64,000 bases of DNA from Flavobacteriaceae bacterium (GCA_002862805.1 PKEA01000028.1:25385-89384), one strand, 5' to 3'; counted from the first letter of the stretch, positions 18,765 through 28,102 are shown. Notes: generated from the sequence alone by a model not told the origin. Made by a program: numbers and translations.

Positions 18765-19787
18765 ATGAAAAAAATAATACTATTCTTTTTTTTATTTGTT
18801 ACTTCTATAATACATTCACAAACAATTCTAGGAACCGTTGTAGATTCTAATGAAGAACCTATTTTTGGTGCTTTTATTTATTTTGATGGAACATCTTATG
18901 GAACAACAACTGATATTGATGGGAAATTCTCTTTTGAAATTAAATCAAGTATAAACACTCCATTAGTGATAAGTTATGTTGGTTATGAAAAAATTTATTT
19001 AAAAGAAATAGATTTTAACAAAAGATATAAATTCATAATGCAAGAATCTATTGAAAATTTAAATGAAGTGGTCGTTTCAAACAATAAATTTTCAAGAAAA
19101 CAAATGTTGACTATTTTTAAAAACCAGTTTTTAGGAGTTACAAAAGCTGGAAAAAGGTGTACAATTGAAAATGAAGATGAATTATACTTTACTTACGATA
19201 ACGATAATTTTTTACTTAAAGCATTTGCAGATAAACCATTAATTATTAATAATCCTTTTTTAGGCTACAAGATTTATTTTGATATAAATTCGTTTGAAGC
19301 AAAGTTTTATAAATACAGTATTAAAAATTCTGATATTTATTCGAGTATTTACATTGGTACTTCAAGATTTGAAGAGACTTCAAATAGTATTAAAATTGTT
19401 AAAAATAGAGAAAAGGCATTTAATGGTTCTCTTTTACAGTTTTTCAGAAATTTTGCAAAAATGAGTTGGGGTAAAGATAAGTTTGTATTGTTTTATAAGT
19501 CTTTTCAAGATAACCCAAAAAACCATTTCACTATTAATAGTCCTTTTGATAAATCTACAAAAGTGATAATATTTCCACAAGAAAGTAATTTAAAATCAAA
19601 AGGTTTTATTGCAGAGTTTGGTTTGTTGTATAATAATAAAGAACAATCTAAAATTATTTTTCATACAGATAATTTTGAAATTGATGAGTTTGGTTTATTT
19701 ACAAATTATGATAAAATTTATTTTTCTGGAGCTCTTTCAGAAAAAAAAGTTGGACTAATGTTGCCTTCTAATTATGGGATAGAATGA
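18765..19787 (+). CDS. Exported protein with carboxypeptidase regulatory-like domain
   Basis: A 340-residue protein with a signal peptide (cleavage near IIHSQ, residue ~18). Residues 20-95 form a CarboxypepD_reg-like beta domain (ILGTVVDSNEEPIFGAF, then TDIDGKFSFEI and ISYVGYE), the module that begins many Bacteroidetes outer-membrane proteins. The rest is a beta-rich region without a recognisable TonB receptor barrel. The transition ENLNEVVVS resembles the plug lead-in of SusC proteins, but no barrel follows. Function unknown. Confidence 0.8.
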   Translation: MKKIILFFFLFVTSIIHSQTILGTVVDSNEEPIFGAFIYFDGTSYGTTTDIDGKFSFEIKSSINTPLVISYVGYEKIYLKEIDFNKRYKFIMQESIENLNEVVVSNNKFSRKQMLTIFKNQFLGVTKAGKRCTIENEDELYFTYDNDNFLLKAFADKPLIINNPFLGYKIYFDINSFEAKFYKYSIKNSDIYSSIYIGTSRFEETSNSIKIVKNREKAFNGSLLQFFRNFAKMSWGKDKFVLFYKSFQDNPKNHFTINSPFDKSTKVIIFPQESNLKSKGFIAEFGLLYNNKEQSKIIFHTDNFEIDEFGLFTNYDKIYFSGALSEKKVGLMLPSNYGIE

Positions 19788-19790
19788 TAA

Positions 19791-19822
19791 AAAAAAACCG
19801 CTACAATTGCAGCGGTTTTTTT
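19791..19822. terminator. Bidirectional terminator
   Basis: AAAAAAACCGCT (19791-19802) pairs with AGCGGTTTTTTT (19811-19822). It serves the converging 340-residue protein gene and yebC. Confidence 0.85.
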
Positions 19823-19830
19823 ATAAGAAA

Positions 19831-20553
19831 TTATTCTTCTGTATTTTCTTGCATAGAATGGTACACATTCATTACATCATCGTCTTCTTCAATTTTTTCT
19901 AAAAGTTTTTCAACGTCTGCTGCTTCTTCTGCTGTAAGTTCTTTTGTAACTTGTGGAATTCTCTCAAAGCCAGAAGAAAGTATTTCTAAACCTCTGTTTT
20001 CCAATTCTTTTTGAATAGCTCCAAAACTTTCAAATGGTGCATACATTAAAATACCATCTTCATCAGCAAAAATTTCTTCAACCCCAAAATCAATCATTTC
20101 AAGTTCAAGTTCTTCAACATCTTGTCCTTCAGCTGGGATTCTAAAATTACAAGTATGATCAAACATAAATTCTACAGAACCTTGTGTTCCCATAGTTCCA
20201 TTACATTTATTAAAGTAACTTCTTATGTTGGCAACTGTTCTGTTGTTATTATCAGTAGCTGTTTCAATTAAAATTGCAATTCCGTGTGGTGCATAACCTT
20301 CAAATAATACCTCTTTAAAATCTGCCGTATCTTTTTCAGATGCTTTTTTAATTGCTCGCTCTACATTATCTTTAGGCATGTTCGCAGCCTTAGCATTTTG
20401 TATTACAGCTCTTAATCGCGAGTTAGTTTCAGGATTTGGTCCTCCTTCTTTAACTGCCATTACGATATCTTTTCCTATACGAGTAAACGTTTTAGCCATT
20501 GCTGACCAACGTTTCATTTTACGTGCTTTTCTAAATTCAAATGCTCTTCCCAT
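19831..20553 (-). CDS. YebC/PmpR family regulator or translation factor
   Basis: A 240-residue protein of the YebC/TACO1 family. It starts MGRAFEFRKARKMKRW and has the conserved IVMAVKEGGPNPETNSRLR and NMPKDNVERAIKKA blocks, then YAPHGIAILIE and the TDNNNRTVANIR segment. Some YebC proteins were described as transcription repressors (PmpR); newer work assigns the family a ribosome role at polyproline stretches. The C-terminus is acidic. It has its own promoter at 20574-20604. Confidence 0.93.
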   Translation of the reverse strand: MGRAFEFRKARKMKRWSAMAKTFTRIGKDIVMAVKEGGPNPETNSRLRAVIQNAKAANMPKDNVERAIKKASEKDTADFKEVLFEGYAPHGIAILIETATDNNNRTVANIRSYFNKCNGTMGTQGSVEFMFDHTCNFRIPAEGQDVEELELEMIDFGVEEIFADEDGILMYAPFESFGAIQKELENRGLEILSSGFERIPQVTKELTAEEAADVEKLLEKIEEDDDVMNVYHSMQENTEE

Positions 20554-20573
20554 TTCTTATTTTTTAATCTGTG

Positions 20574-20604
20574 CAAATTTAATTATTTCAAGGTCAATTT
20601 CAAA
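20574..20604 (-). promoter_or_regulatory. Promoter of yebC
   Basis: On the minus strand TTTG (20601-20604) is followed by 19 bp and TAAATTTG (20574-20581), 20 bp before the start codon. Confidence 0.55.
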
Positions 20605-20711
20605 AGACATTTTAAAAATCAATTTCAAGTTTCAACTTCAATTTTTTTAAAAAATATTCATGCTTTTTATAGCACTTGAAATTTGTTCTTGCTCTTGATT
20701 CTTTTAAGTTG

Positions 20712-21794
20712 CTATTTCTTATAAAAAGGTAATTTAACCACTTTTGCAGCAATGTCTTTATTTCTAATTCGAATGAAAATTTCTGAATCAATCGCTGATA
20801 GAGCAGTAGGTACATATCCTAAACCAATTGCTTTTCCAAGTGATGGCGACATAGTTCCAGAAGTTACAATTCCTATTACATTTCCGTTTGCATCAGCAAT
20901 TTCATAATCGTGACGAGGAATTCCTCTTTCTGTTAATTCAAAAGCAACTAATTTTCTTGTTACACCAGCTTCTTTTTGTTTCTTTAAATTTTCAGAATTG
21001 GTAAATTCTTTATCAAATTTGGTAATCCAACCTAAACCAGCTTCTAAAGGAGAAGTTGTATCGTTAATATCGTTTCCATATAGACAAAATCCCATTTCTA
21101 AACGCAAAGTATCTCTTGCAGCTAATCCAATTGGTTTAATACCAAAAGATGCACCGGCTTCAAAAACTTTGTTCCAAATCGTTTCAGCATCTTCATTTTT
21201 AAAATAAATTTCAAAACCTCCAGAACCAGTATAACCAGTTGCAGAAACCGTTACATTATCTACACCAGCAAATTCTCCAATTTGAAACGTATAATAAGGC
21301 ATATTAACTAAATCAATTGAAGTCAATGATTGCATTGCTTCAGCAGCTTTTGGACCTTGAATCGCTAATAAAGAATAAGAATCTGATAAATCTTGCATTT
21401 CAACACCTAAGTCGTTATGTTTCGAAATCCAATTCCAGTCTTTTTCAATGTTTGATGCGTTTACAACAAGCATATAATGATTATCAGCTATTTTATAAAT
21501 AATTAAATCATCTACAATTCCACCTTCGTTATTTGGTAAACAAGAATATTGTGCTTTACCATCAACTAATTTAGAAGCGTCATTTGAAGTTACTTTTTGA
21601 ATTAATGCTAATGCATTTTCTCCTTTTAGGAAAAATTCTCCCATGTGAGAAACATCAAAAACTCCAACACCTGTTCTAACAATTTCATGTTCTGCATTTA
21701 CACCTTCATATTGCACAGGCATATTGTAACCTGCAAATGGAACCATTTTCGCTCCTAAACTTTCATGAACGTGAGTTAAAGCTGTATTTTTCAT
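20712..21794 (-). CDS. gcvT: Glycine cleavage system T protein (aminomethyltransferase)
   Basis: A 360-residue folate enzyme that releases ammonia from the aminomethyl-lipoyl H protein and passes the one-carbon unit to tetrahydrofolate. Family marks are [21 protein letters not shown], the [11 protein letters not shown] segment, and the later [12 protein letters not shown]. The protein is full length. gcvH and gcvP are not in the window, so the system is dispersed, as in other Flavobacteria. No clear promoter was found. Confidence 0.96.
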   Translation of the reverse strand: MKNTALTHVHESLGAKMVPFAGYNMPVQYEGVNAEHEIVRTGVGVFDVSHMGEFFLKGENALALIQKVTSNDASKLVDGKAQYSCLPNNEGGIVDDLIIYKIADNHYMLVVNASNIEKDWNWISKHNDLGVEMQDLSDSYSLLAIQGPKAAEAMQSLTSIDLVNMPYYTFQIGEFAGVDNVTVSATGYTGSGGFEIYFKNEDAETIWNKVFEAGASFGIKPIGLAARDTLRLEMGFCLYGNDINDTTSPLEAGLGWITKFDKEFTNSENLKKQKEAGVTRKLVAFELTERGIPRHDYEIADANGNVIGIVTSGTMSPSLGKAIGLGYVPTALSAIDSEIFIRIRNKDIAAKVVKLPFYKK

Positions 21795-21959
21795 TATAAT
21801 TATAGTATAAAATTTGAAGTGGCTAATTTATTAAAATTCTTAATTTTTGAAGGTATAAATACATAGTTTTATTCCAAATAAAAATAAATTGATGATTATC
21901 TTAATGAAACCTTGCATTTTAACAATTGTTTACGGAATTTTGGGACTTAAAATTTTAAG

Positions 21960-23462
21960 ATGGAAACGATACATTATATAAGCGCAGATTTATTATCTAT
22001 TGAGAAAATTAATGAAATAATTTCTCATGATTTAAAACTAGAATTATCAGAAGAAGCTCGTATTAATATTGAAAAATGCCGTAATTATTTAGATGAGAAA
22101 ATGAAATCTCATGATAAGCCAATTTACGGGATTAATACAGGTTTTGGTTCGCTTTGTAATGTAAAAATTGCTGGAGAAAATTTATCTAAGCTTCAAGAAA
22201 ACTTAGTAAAATCGCATGCTTGTGGAACTGGAGATGAAGTACCTCATGAGATTGTGAAGTTAATGTTGTTGCTTAAGGTTCAATCGTTAAGTTACGGACA
22301 TTCAGGCGTTCAGTTAGAAACGGTTGAGCGTTTAATTGCATTTTACAACAATGATGTTTTACCAGTTATATATACTCAAGGTTCATTAGGTGCTTCTGGC
22401 GATTTGTCTCCATTGGCCCATTTATCGTTACCTCTTTTAGGTGAAGGTGAAGTTTATTATAATGGATTTAGACAACCATCTCATAAAGTTTTAGAAAGTT
22501 TTGGTTGGAAGCCTCTAGTATTAAAATCAAAAGAAGGGTTGGCTTTATTGAACGGAACTCAATTTATGGGCGCTTACGGAGTTTACAGTTTAATAAAAGC
22601 ATGTAAATTATCATATTTAGCCGATTTAATTGGAGCTGTTTCCTTAGAAGGTTTTGATGGAAGAAAAGAACCTTATACCGATTTAATTCACTTAATTCGT
22701 CCGCACAAAGGTCAGGTTGTAACAGCTGAAAAAATGCTAGAATTCCTTGATGGAAGTGAAATTATAGAACAAGAGAAAGTACATGTACAGGATCCGTATT
22801 CGTTTAGATGTATTCCACAAGTACATGGAGCAAGTAAAGATACTATTGATTATGTAAAGAAAGTATTCCGTACAGAGATTAATTCGGTTACTGATAATCC
22901 AAATATTTTTGTGGGAGAAGACCAAATTATTTCTGGCGGAAATTTCCACGGACAACCATTGGCTTTAGCTTTAGACTTTTTAGGATTAGGTTTGGCTGAA
23001 TTAGGAAGTATTTCAGAAAGAAGAACGTATCAATTAATTTCAGGGTTAAGAGGTTTACCAGCATTTTTAGTGAATGACCCAGGTTTAAATTCAGGATTTA
23101 TGATTCCGCAATACACAGCGGCGAGTATTGTTAGTCAAAATAAACAATTTGCAACGCCAGCAAGTATTGATAGTATTGTTTCGAGTAACGGACAAGAAGA
23201 CCATGTAAGTATGGGTGCAAATGCAGCTACTAAAACACTTAAAATTGTGGAGAATTTAGAGCGCATTTTAGCTATTGAATTGATGAATGCTTCACAAGCT
23301 TTAGAATTTAGAAGACCTTTAAAATCGAGTGAGTTTATTGAAATGTTTATAAAATCATATAGAGAAGAAGTTCCTTTTGTAAGTGAAGATAGAATTTTAC
23401 ATTACGATATTGAAAAATCGATTCAGTTTTTGAATAGTTTTCAGATTGATTTGGAAGATTAA
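21960..23462 (+). CDS. hutH: Histidine ammonia-lyase
   Basis: A 500-residue lyase that deaminates histidine to urocanate. The ASG triad (145-147, within GSLGASGDLSPLAH) cyclises into the electrophilic MIO cofactor, and the active-site tyrosine Y56 in IYGINTGFG is present. A phenylalanine or tyrosine lyase is less likely, but MIO family specificity is hard to read by eye. No hutU, hutI or hutG is nearby, so histidine degradation genes are scattered or incomplete here. Confidence 0.9.
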   Translation: METIHYISADLLSIEKINEIISHDLKLELSEEARINIEKCRNYLDEKMKSHDKPIYGINTGFGSLCNVKIAGENLSKLQENLVKSHACGTGDEVPHEIVKLMLLLKVQSLSYGHSGVQLETVERLIAFYNNDVLPVIYTQGSLGASGDLSPLAHLSLPLLGEGEVYYNGFRQPSHKVLESFGWKPLVLKSKEGLALLNGTQFMGAYGVYSLIKACKLSYLADLIGAVSLEGFDGRKEPYTDLIHLIRPHKGQVVTAEKMLEFLDGSEIIEQEKVHVQDPYSFRCIPQVHGASKDTIDYVKKVFRTEINSVTDNPNIFVGEDQIISGGNFHGQPLALALDFLGLGLAELGSISERRTYQLISGLRGLPAFLVNDPGLNSGFMIPQYTAASIVSQNKQFATPASIDSIVSSNGQEDHVSMGANAATKTLKIVENLERILAIELMNASQALEFRRPLKSSEFIEMFIKSYREEVPFVSEDRILHYDIEKSIQFLNSFQIDLED

Positions 23463-23495
23463 CTTGCTGTTTTTTATTTAAAAAAATCATGTAAA

Positions 23496-23975
23496 ATGAA
23501 TTTTAAATTAAACTTTCAACCTGACGAAGAATATTATAAAGAAGCTTACTCTGAATTGATTAGTATTCTTAAATTTAAAAAATTTGAACCACTTTTTGCA
23601 ATACTTTTGATACTTGTTGGGTTAATTTTATATTATTTTGATGAGAATAAGTCAATTGGAGTATTTCCTGTGATTTTATCATTATTAGGAATATATGAGT
23701 TGGTTAAGTTTTATTATGATAGAAAAAAATGGTTGAAGGATAGAAATGAAAGTAAAATAAGCGGAAATAAAATTGAACTTGAATTTACAGATACACATAT
23801 TAAACATACAGGGCCATTTTCTTCTGGGGAAATAAATTGGAGTGGTTTAAAGTCAATAATAAAGACTAAAAAAGGAATCGTAATTAAACCACAAAATGGT
23901 ATAAGTATATATTTACCTGACAGGCTTTTTGTTGAACAAAAACAAATTGATTTTATTTTATCTAAAAAAATATAA
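23496..23975 (+). CDS. YcxB-like small membrane protein
   Basis: A 159-residue protein with two membrane helices (about 33-50 and 54-73) after a soluble N-terminal strand, then a beta-rich C-terminal domain with the YcxB-like pattern (FTDTHIKHTGPFSSGEINWSG, then strands ending in a LPDRLF motif). YcxB proteins have a PH-like fold; function is unknown. A second gene with the same layout lies 268 bp downstream. Confidence 0.7.
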   Translation: MNFKLNFQPDEEYYKEAYSELISILKFKKFEPLFAILLILVGLILYYFDENKSIGVFPVILSLLGIYELVKFYYDRKKWLKDRNESKISGNKIELEFTDTHIKHTGPFSSGEINWSGLKSIIKTKKGIVIKPQNGISIYLPDRLFVEQKQIDFILSKKI

Positions 23976-24003
23976 AGTTATTTTTAACTTACCTAAGAAA
24001 AAT

Positions 24004-24032
24004 CAAACTCAAAATTACTAAAATTGCAGGAA
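24004..24032 (-). pseudogene. Truncated 3' fragment of a DUF1304 gene
   Basis: These 29 bases match the end of the intact DUF1304 gene (24869-24897) at 27 of 29 positions and translate on the minus strand in the same frame to PAILVILSL, against PAILGILSL in the intact gene. The rest of the gene is missing; a 25-bp repeat begins 6 bp further on. It looks like the scar of a duplication or rearrangement. Confidence 0.55.
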
Positions 24033-24037
24033 GCAAT

Positions 24038-24202
24038 GATAGCGCGGATTTGTAATCCGTGCCAGCAAAGTAAATAAAAAAAAGCAATGTTTAAAAGAGA
24101 TGCTTTAGTTGTTTAATAATTACAAACTAAATATAGAAATATTTCCATGCTTATATAGCATATAAGGAATAAAATAAGCACGGATTGCAAATCAGCACTA
24201 TC
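24038..24202. repeat. Element bounded by 25-bp inverted repeats
   Basis: The left end (24038-24062) and the reverse complement of the right end (24178-24202) agree at 22 of 25 bases, sharing GATTTG and AATCCGTGC. The left copy also forms its own hairpin (CGGATT-TGT-AATCCG). The 115-bp interior holds further small hairpins and no gene. A third copy lies at 24794-24818. It resembles REP-like or MITE-like elements mobilised by IS200-type transposases, but no transposase is in the window. Confidence 0.6.
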
Positions 24203-24243
24203 GGGTTTTTTGTTAATAATAAATATAATTACCATGACTATTT

Positions 24244-24780
24244 ATGATAAAAGATTCTAAAATTAAATTAAGTAAGAAAAAAATATATAAATCTATTGTT
24301 GTTTTAATCATTTTTCTTTTAATATGTCTGTTGTTTGTTTTTTACCCAGATACTTTTACCTCTATAATTTTTAGAAATAAATACTTGATTTTTTTAATTG
24401 GAATTTCAGGAATAATATTTTCTATTCTTTATTTATACCCAATAATTAATAAACTTTTTAAATTAAATATTGGATTAGAGATAAATGAAAATGGAATAAT
24501 TAACAACACAGAATATCTTAATCTAGGATTAATTAAATGGTCTGATGTAAGTAATATACGAATTAAAGAATTTGGTAAAGGAAGATATTTATTATTAGAT
24601 TTAAAAAACGAGGAAGATTATCTTAATAGATTAAATAGTAATGTCTTTAAATTTTATGCAAAATTTAATAAAGTTCAATATGGTACAATAGTTCACATAA
24701 CTCATTCTACATTAGAATGTACTTTTGAGGAATTAGAACAGTTTATAATTGAAGGTTATGATTCAAGTAAGAATAAATAA
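24244..24780 (+). CDS. Small membrane protein with PH-like C-terminal domain
   Basis: A 178-residue protein with two membrane helices (about 14-33 and 43-65) and a C-terminal domain with NENGIINNTEYLNLGLIKWSDV, similar in pattern to STM3941/YcxB-type PH-like domains. Function unknown. It sits between the second and third copies of the 25-bp repeat, with gene layout like the 159-residue protein upstream, and may have been gained or duplicated with these repeats. Confidence 0.65.
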   Translation: MIKDSKIKLSKKKIYKSIVVLIIFLLICLLFVFYPDTFTSIIFRNKYLIFLIGISGIIFSILYLYPIINKLFKLNIGLEINENGIINNTEYLNLGLIKWSDVSNIRIKEFGKGRYLLLDLKNEEDYLNRLNSNVFKFYAKFNKVQYGTIVHITHSTLECTFEELEQFIIEGYDSSKNK

Positions 24781-24793
24781 AAAGGCAATATCC

Positions 24794-24818
24794 AATAGAG
24801 TAGATTTGCAATCCGTGC
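24794..24818. repeat. Third copy of the 25-bp repeat
   Basis: Matches the reverse complement of the copy at 24178-24202 at 21 of 25 bases, including the unbroken 16-base core GATTTGCAATCCGTGC. It lies 14 bp after the stop codon of the 178-residue protein. Confidence 0.6.
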
Positions 24819-24859
24819 AAGCTACTAGTAGATTTTTTTAAGGTTTTTATGTTTTTATT

Positions 24860-25219
24860 TTAAAAATACAAACTCAAAATTCCTAAAATAGCAGGAATTC
24901 CTTGTACAAAGAATATCTTTTTAGAAATAGAATAAGCACCATAAGTTCCTGCAACAGCTACACATGTTAGAAAAAATAGTGCAATATTTTTACTCCAAAT
25001 ATCATCTGTAATACATAATGACCAAATTAATCCTGCTGCTAAAAACCCATTGTATAAACCTTGATTAGCAGCCATAGTTTTCGTTTTTTCAAACAAATCT
25101 TTTGGAAAATTTCTAAATACTTTATAGGCTTTGGTAGTCCATACAAACATTTCTAACCATAAGAAATACAAGTGGAGTAGTGCTACAATAACGATTAATA
25201 GTTGTGAAATAATATGCAT
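24860..25219 (-). CDS. DUF1304 family integral membrane protein
   Basis: A 119-residue protein made almost wholly of four hydrophobic helices, with the family's WLEMFVWTTKAYKVF block after helix one, the NQGLYNGFLAAGL block, and GTYGAYSISKKIFFVQGIPAI before the last helix. Molecular role unknown. It is the last gene of the cluster running DUF1599, BT_3928, TlpA, tpiA. Its 3' end is partly duplicated at 24004-24032. Confidence 0.85.
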   Translation of the reverse strand: MHIISQLLIVIVALLHLYFLWLEMFVWTTKAYKVFRNFPKDLFEKTKTMAANQGLYNGFLAAGLIWSLCITDDIWSKNIALFFLTCVAVAGTYGAYSISKKIFFVQGIPAILGILSLYF

Positions 25220-25223
25220 AAAA

Positions 25224-25613
25224 TTAGTCTAATTTTGTGAGTTCAGAAAAAATTTCCATTTCTGGGTATTCTTTCATTGTACTTTTTATGATGATAGATT
25301 TTTCTCTAACTTCTGTTATTTCAACATATAAATAGCCATCAAAATCTTTGTTTTTTGCAAGAGTTTCTTTTGTAGGATACAAAGTGTACTTACAATCGGA
25401 AATCCAATTTACATGAAATGAATATCCTTCTTTTTCACCTTCAATTTCTTCCGTTTGTATGTTTCCTTTACGCTTAATTAAAAAAACAGTTCCTGTAGTT
25501 TTGTCAACTAGTTTAAAAGTTCCGTTTCTAAAGTTCTTACAATCTTCTTGTCCATAAGATATTGAAGTTATTGTTAGGATTAAGGTTAAAAGTAGTTTTT
25601 GTATTTTTTTCAT
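25224..25613 (-). CDS. Small exported protein of unknown function
   Basis: A 129-residue protein with a signal peptide (hydrophobic 6-18, cleavage near SYGQ) and two cysteines in the mature part (C24 and one near residue 72) that could form a disulfide. I do not recognise the family. It is 3 bp downstream of tpiA and 4 bp upstream of the DUF1304 gene, so it is read with them. Confidence 0.7.
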   Translation of the reverse strand: MKKIQKLLLTLILTITSISYGQEDCKNFRNGTFKLVDKTTGTVFLIKRKGNIQTEEIEGEKEGYSFHVNWISDCKYTLYPTKETLAKNKDFDGYLYVEITEVREKSIIIKSTMKEYPEMEIFSELTKLD

Positions 25614-25616
25614 TTT

Positions 25617-26366
25617 TTAAAACCCATTTACAATTGCTAAGAAATCGTCTGCTTTTAATGCTGCTCCACCAATTAAACCACCATCGACATCTTTTTTTGA
25701 AAATATCTCTTTTGCGTTATCTGGCTTTACACTTCCACCATAAAGAATAGAAACATTTTCGGCAACATCATTACCAAATACTTTATCAACTAAACTTCTA
25801 ATAAATGCATGCATTTCTTGAGCTTGTTCTGGAGAAGCAGTTTCGCCAGTTCCAATAGCCCAAACAGGTTCGTAAGCTAAAATGATATTTGACCAATCGT
25901 TTTTTTGTAAATGAAATAAAGCATCTCTTAATTGGTATTCCACCACATTAAAGTGATTATCAATTTGTCGGTCTTTTAATTCTTCGCCAAAACAAAAAAT
26001 AACACGCATATTATGTTTTAAAGCAGTGTCTACTTTATTTGCTAATAGTGCATCTGTTTCATGAAAATATGCTCTTCTTTCACTATGACCAAGAATTACA
26101 GTATTTACACCAATATTAGTTAACATTGATGCTGAAATTTCTCCTGTAAAAGCGCCACCTTCAGCTTGATGCATATTTTGTGCCGCAACAGTTATATTAT
26201 TTCCTTCAGAAATAGTAACTGCTGTTTGTAAGTTAACAAACGTTGGTGCTACAATAATTTCTGTTGATGTATTTTGTTTTTTTAATACAATTTCTTCAAT
26301 TAAAGCAATTGTTTCTGAATGCGTTTTATGCATTTTCCAGTTTCCTGCAACTATATTTTTTCTCAT
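25617..26366 (-). CDS. tpiA: Triosephosphate isomerase
   Basis: A 249-residue glycolytic enzyme interconverting dihydroxyacetone phosphate and glyceraldehyde 3-phosphate. Catalytic K11 (GNWKMHK), H94 (ILGHSERR) and E166 (AYEPVWAIGTG) are present, as is the phosphate-gripping YGGSVKPDN loop. The start overlaps the stop of the upstream TlpA-like gene by one base (TAATG), a sign of translational coupling. Confidence 0.98.
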   Translation of the reverse strand: MRKNIVAGNWKMHKTHSETIALIEEIVLKKQNTSTEIIVAPTFVNLQTAVTISEGNNITVAAQNMHQAEGGAFTGEISASMLTNIGVNTVILGHSERRAYFHETDALLANKVDTALKHNMRVIFCFGEELKDRQIDNHFNVVEYQLRDALFHLQKNDWSNIILAYEPVWAIGTGETASPEQAQEMHAFIRSLVDKVFGNDVAENVSILYGGSVKPDNAKEIFSKKDVDGGLIGGAALKADDFLAIVNGF

Positions 26367-26863
26367 TATTTTAATGTATTTAATGTTTCTGTAATTTTTT
26401 CATCATCAGCTTCAATAGCTTTAAACAAAGCAATTTTACCTGTTTTATCAACAATCATATAACGTGGAATCCAATTTAGTTTCACTGATTTTCCAAAAAC
26501 GCCTTTCATTCCGTCTGAAGTTAAATAGTGTTCTCCTTGTACATCATATTTAGCAATTCCTTTTATCCATGATTCATAATTTTTATCCATAGAAATGAAT
26601 AAGTAAGTTGCATCGGGAAATTTTGCTTGTAATGCTTTTAGTTTAGGCATTCCTTTGATACAATCTGAACACCACGAAGCCCAAACGTCAATAACAATCG
26701 TTTTTCCTTCGTATTTTTTTAAAATATCTTTAAATGCAATAGATTCATTATTAGTATCTACCATTACATTTTCTAAGGCTTCTTGCTTAAACTTTGTTTG
26801 TTGTGCTTGCGAACAAGAAAGTGTAAATAATGCTATTGTAAATAGTGAAATAATCTTTTTCAT
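26366..26863 (-). CDS. TlpA-type thiol-disulfide lipoprotein
   Basis: A 165-residue thioredoxin-fold protein. LSCS with C17 looks like a lipobox, so the mature protein is probably membrane-anchored outside the cytoplasm. The active site is WCSDC (C65, C68) after VIDVWAS, and a cis-proline equivalent lies in NWIPRYMIVD. It should reduce or isomerise disulfides. It lies between a BT_3928-family protein and tpiA. Confidence 0.88.
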   Translation of the reverse strand: MKKIISLFTIALFTLSCSQAQQTKFKQEALENVMVDTNNESIAFKDILKKYEGKTIVIDVWASWCSDCIKGMPKLKALQAKFPDATYLFISMDKNYESWIKGIAKYDVQGEHYLTSDGMKGVFGKSVKLNWIPRYMIVDKTGKIALFKAIEADDEKITETLNTLK

Positions 26864-26962
26864 AATAATATTGTTTTAAATTTTTTATAAAATTACAATT
26901 AGTAAAATCAGATTTTCTTAATAAAACCTCAATTGTTTAGCTATTGTTAGCTAACTAACTTT

Positions 26963-28078
26963 TTATTTTAAGTCTAATTTGTCAATATCATTAAAGTGTA
27001 CTTTTTGAACAATTGTTCCTTTTTCTAAAAGTACAATACTAGGATTTGCTCTTTCTACTGTTTTTAAAGTTGTTGCATCGCAAAAGTAATAATCAAATGT
27101 GTGTTTGAATTTAGTTTTATAAGCAGCAATTGTTTCAGGATTAGAAGAAGTCATACCAATTACCAAGTATCCTTTTGCAATTGCTTTTTGATGTAGTTCT
27201 TCTAAAGCTTCCATTCCTTTATCTTTAGATTTATCTAAATCATACGAAATAAACATCATAACTTTTGGTTCTTGTAAAACACTATCAGTATAATCTGTTC
27301 CATCTTTTTCAATTGTAAAATCGTGAATTGGCGGAACATAACCTTGCTTGATTAGTTTGTCTTTTCTGTCAACAAATTCAGCTCCTTCAGGAATTTTATT
27401 AGCCATAACATCAGCATAACTAATTTCGGTATCCACACCATTTATTTTATAAATGAACACCATTTCATATTCGCTTTTTTCAGCTCCTTCGGGGATTTCC
27501 ATTCCTTTTTGAATATTTGTGCCCACTTTATACGCTCTAAAATCGATTAAAGGCAAATGCTGTAAAACATAAAATGCCATGAATAAACACAAAGAGTATG
27601 TTGCAAAAACAGTTAAGTTTATAGGTGTTTTGTCTAATAAAGGATTTATATACTTTTGGTTAAAGAAAAGTATTAGAATAAAAAATAACAACACAATATC
27701 TTTTGTGAATGATTGCAATGGTGTTAACTTTAGAGCATCACCAAAACAACCACAATCGGTTACTTTATTAAAATAAGCAGAGTAAAAGGTAAGGAACGTG
27801 AAAAATACAATCATTGCTAATAAACTCCAAATGGTAAATTTGGTTTTAAAACCAATTAATAGCATTACCCCTAAAACAACTTCAAAAATGACAACAAAAC
27901 AAGCAATTACTAGTGCAAATGGAATTAAAAATTCAACATTTAAAACATCTGCATTAAAATATTCTTCAAGTTTATAGGAAAAACCTATTGGGTCGTTTAA
28001 TTTAATTAAGCCCGAAATTATAAATAATACGCCGACAAATATTCTTGAAAATTGTGTAATTATATTTCTAATATTCAT
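26963..28078 (-). CDS. BT_3928 family protein: DoxX-like membrane domain plus thioredoxin-like tail
   Basis: A 371-residue protein found in most Bacteroidetes. The N-terminal ~150 residues form four helices of the DoxX/MauE type, with a CGCFGDALKL motif in the middle. A fifth helix (about 155-172) leads to a ~190-residue outer domain resembling a thioredoxin fold without a CxxC. MauE-type proteins assist disulfide or quinone-linked redox, which fits the TlpA-like gene next door. No experimental role is known to me. Confidence 0.82.
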   Translation of the reverse strand: MNIRNIITQFSRIFVGVLFIISGLIKLNDPIGFSYKLEEYFNADVLNVEFLIPFALVIACFVVIFEVVLGVMLLIGFKTKFTIWSLLAMIVFFTFLTFYSAYFNKVTDCGCFGDALKLTPLQSFTKDIVLLFFILILFFNQKYINPLLDKTPINLTVFATYSLCLFMAFYVLQHLPLIDFRAYKVGTNIQKGMEIPEGAEKSEYEMVFIYKINGVDTEISYADVMANKIPEGAEFVDRKDKLIKQGYVPPIHDFTIEKDGTDYTDSVLQEPKVMMFISYDLDKSKDKGMEALEELHQKAIAKGYLVIGMTSSNPETIAAYKTKFKHTFDYYFCDATTLKTVERANPSIVLLEKGTIVQKVHFNDIDKLDLK

Positions 28079-28102
28079 TTTTATTTATTTTAAATTGAAA
28101 AA

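Noticed and set aside
24038..24063. Short hairpin CGGATT-TGT-AATCCG as part of a tRNA or tRNA fragment
   Set aside because: No cloverleaf, anticodon arm or CCA-type end; it recurs as a repeat with an inverted partner.
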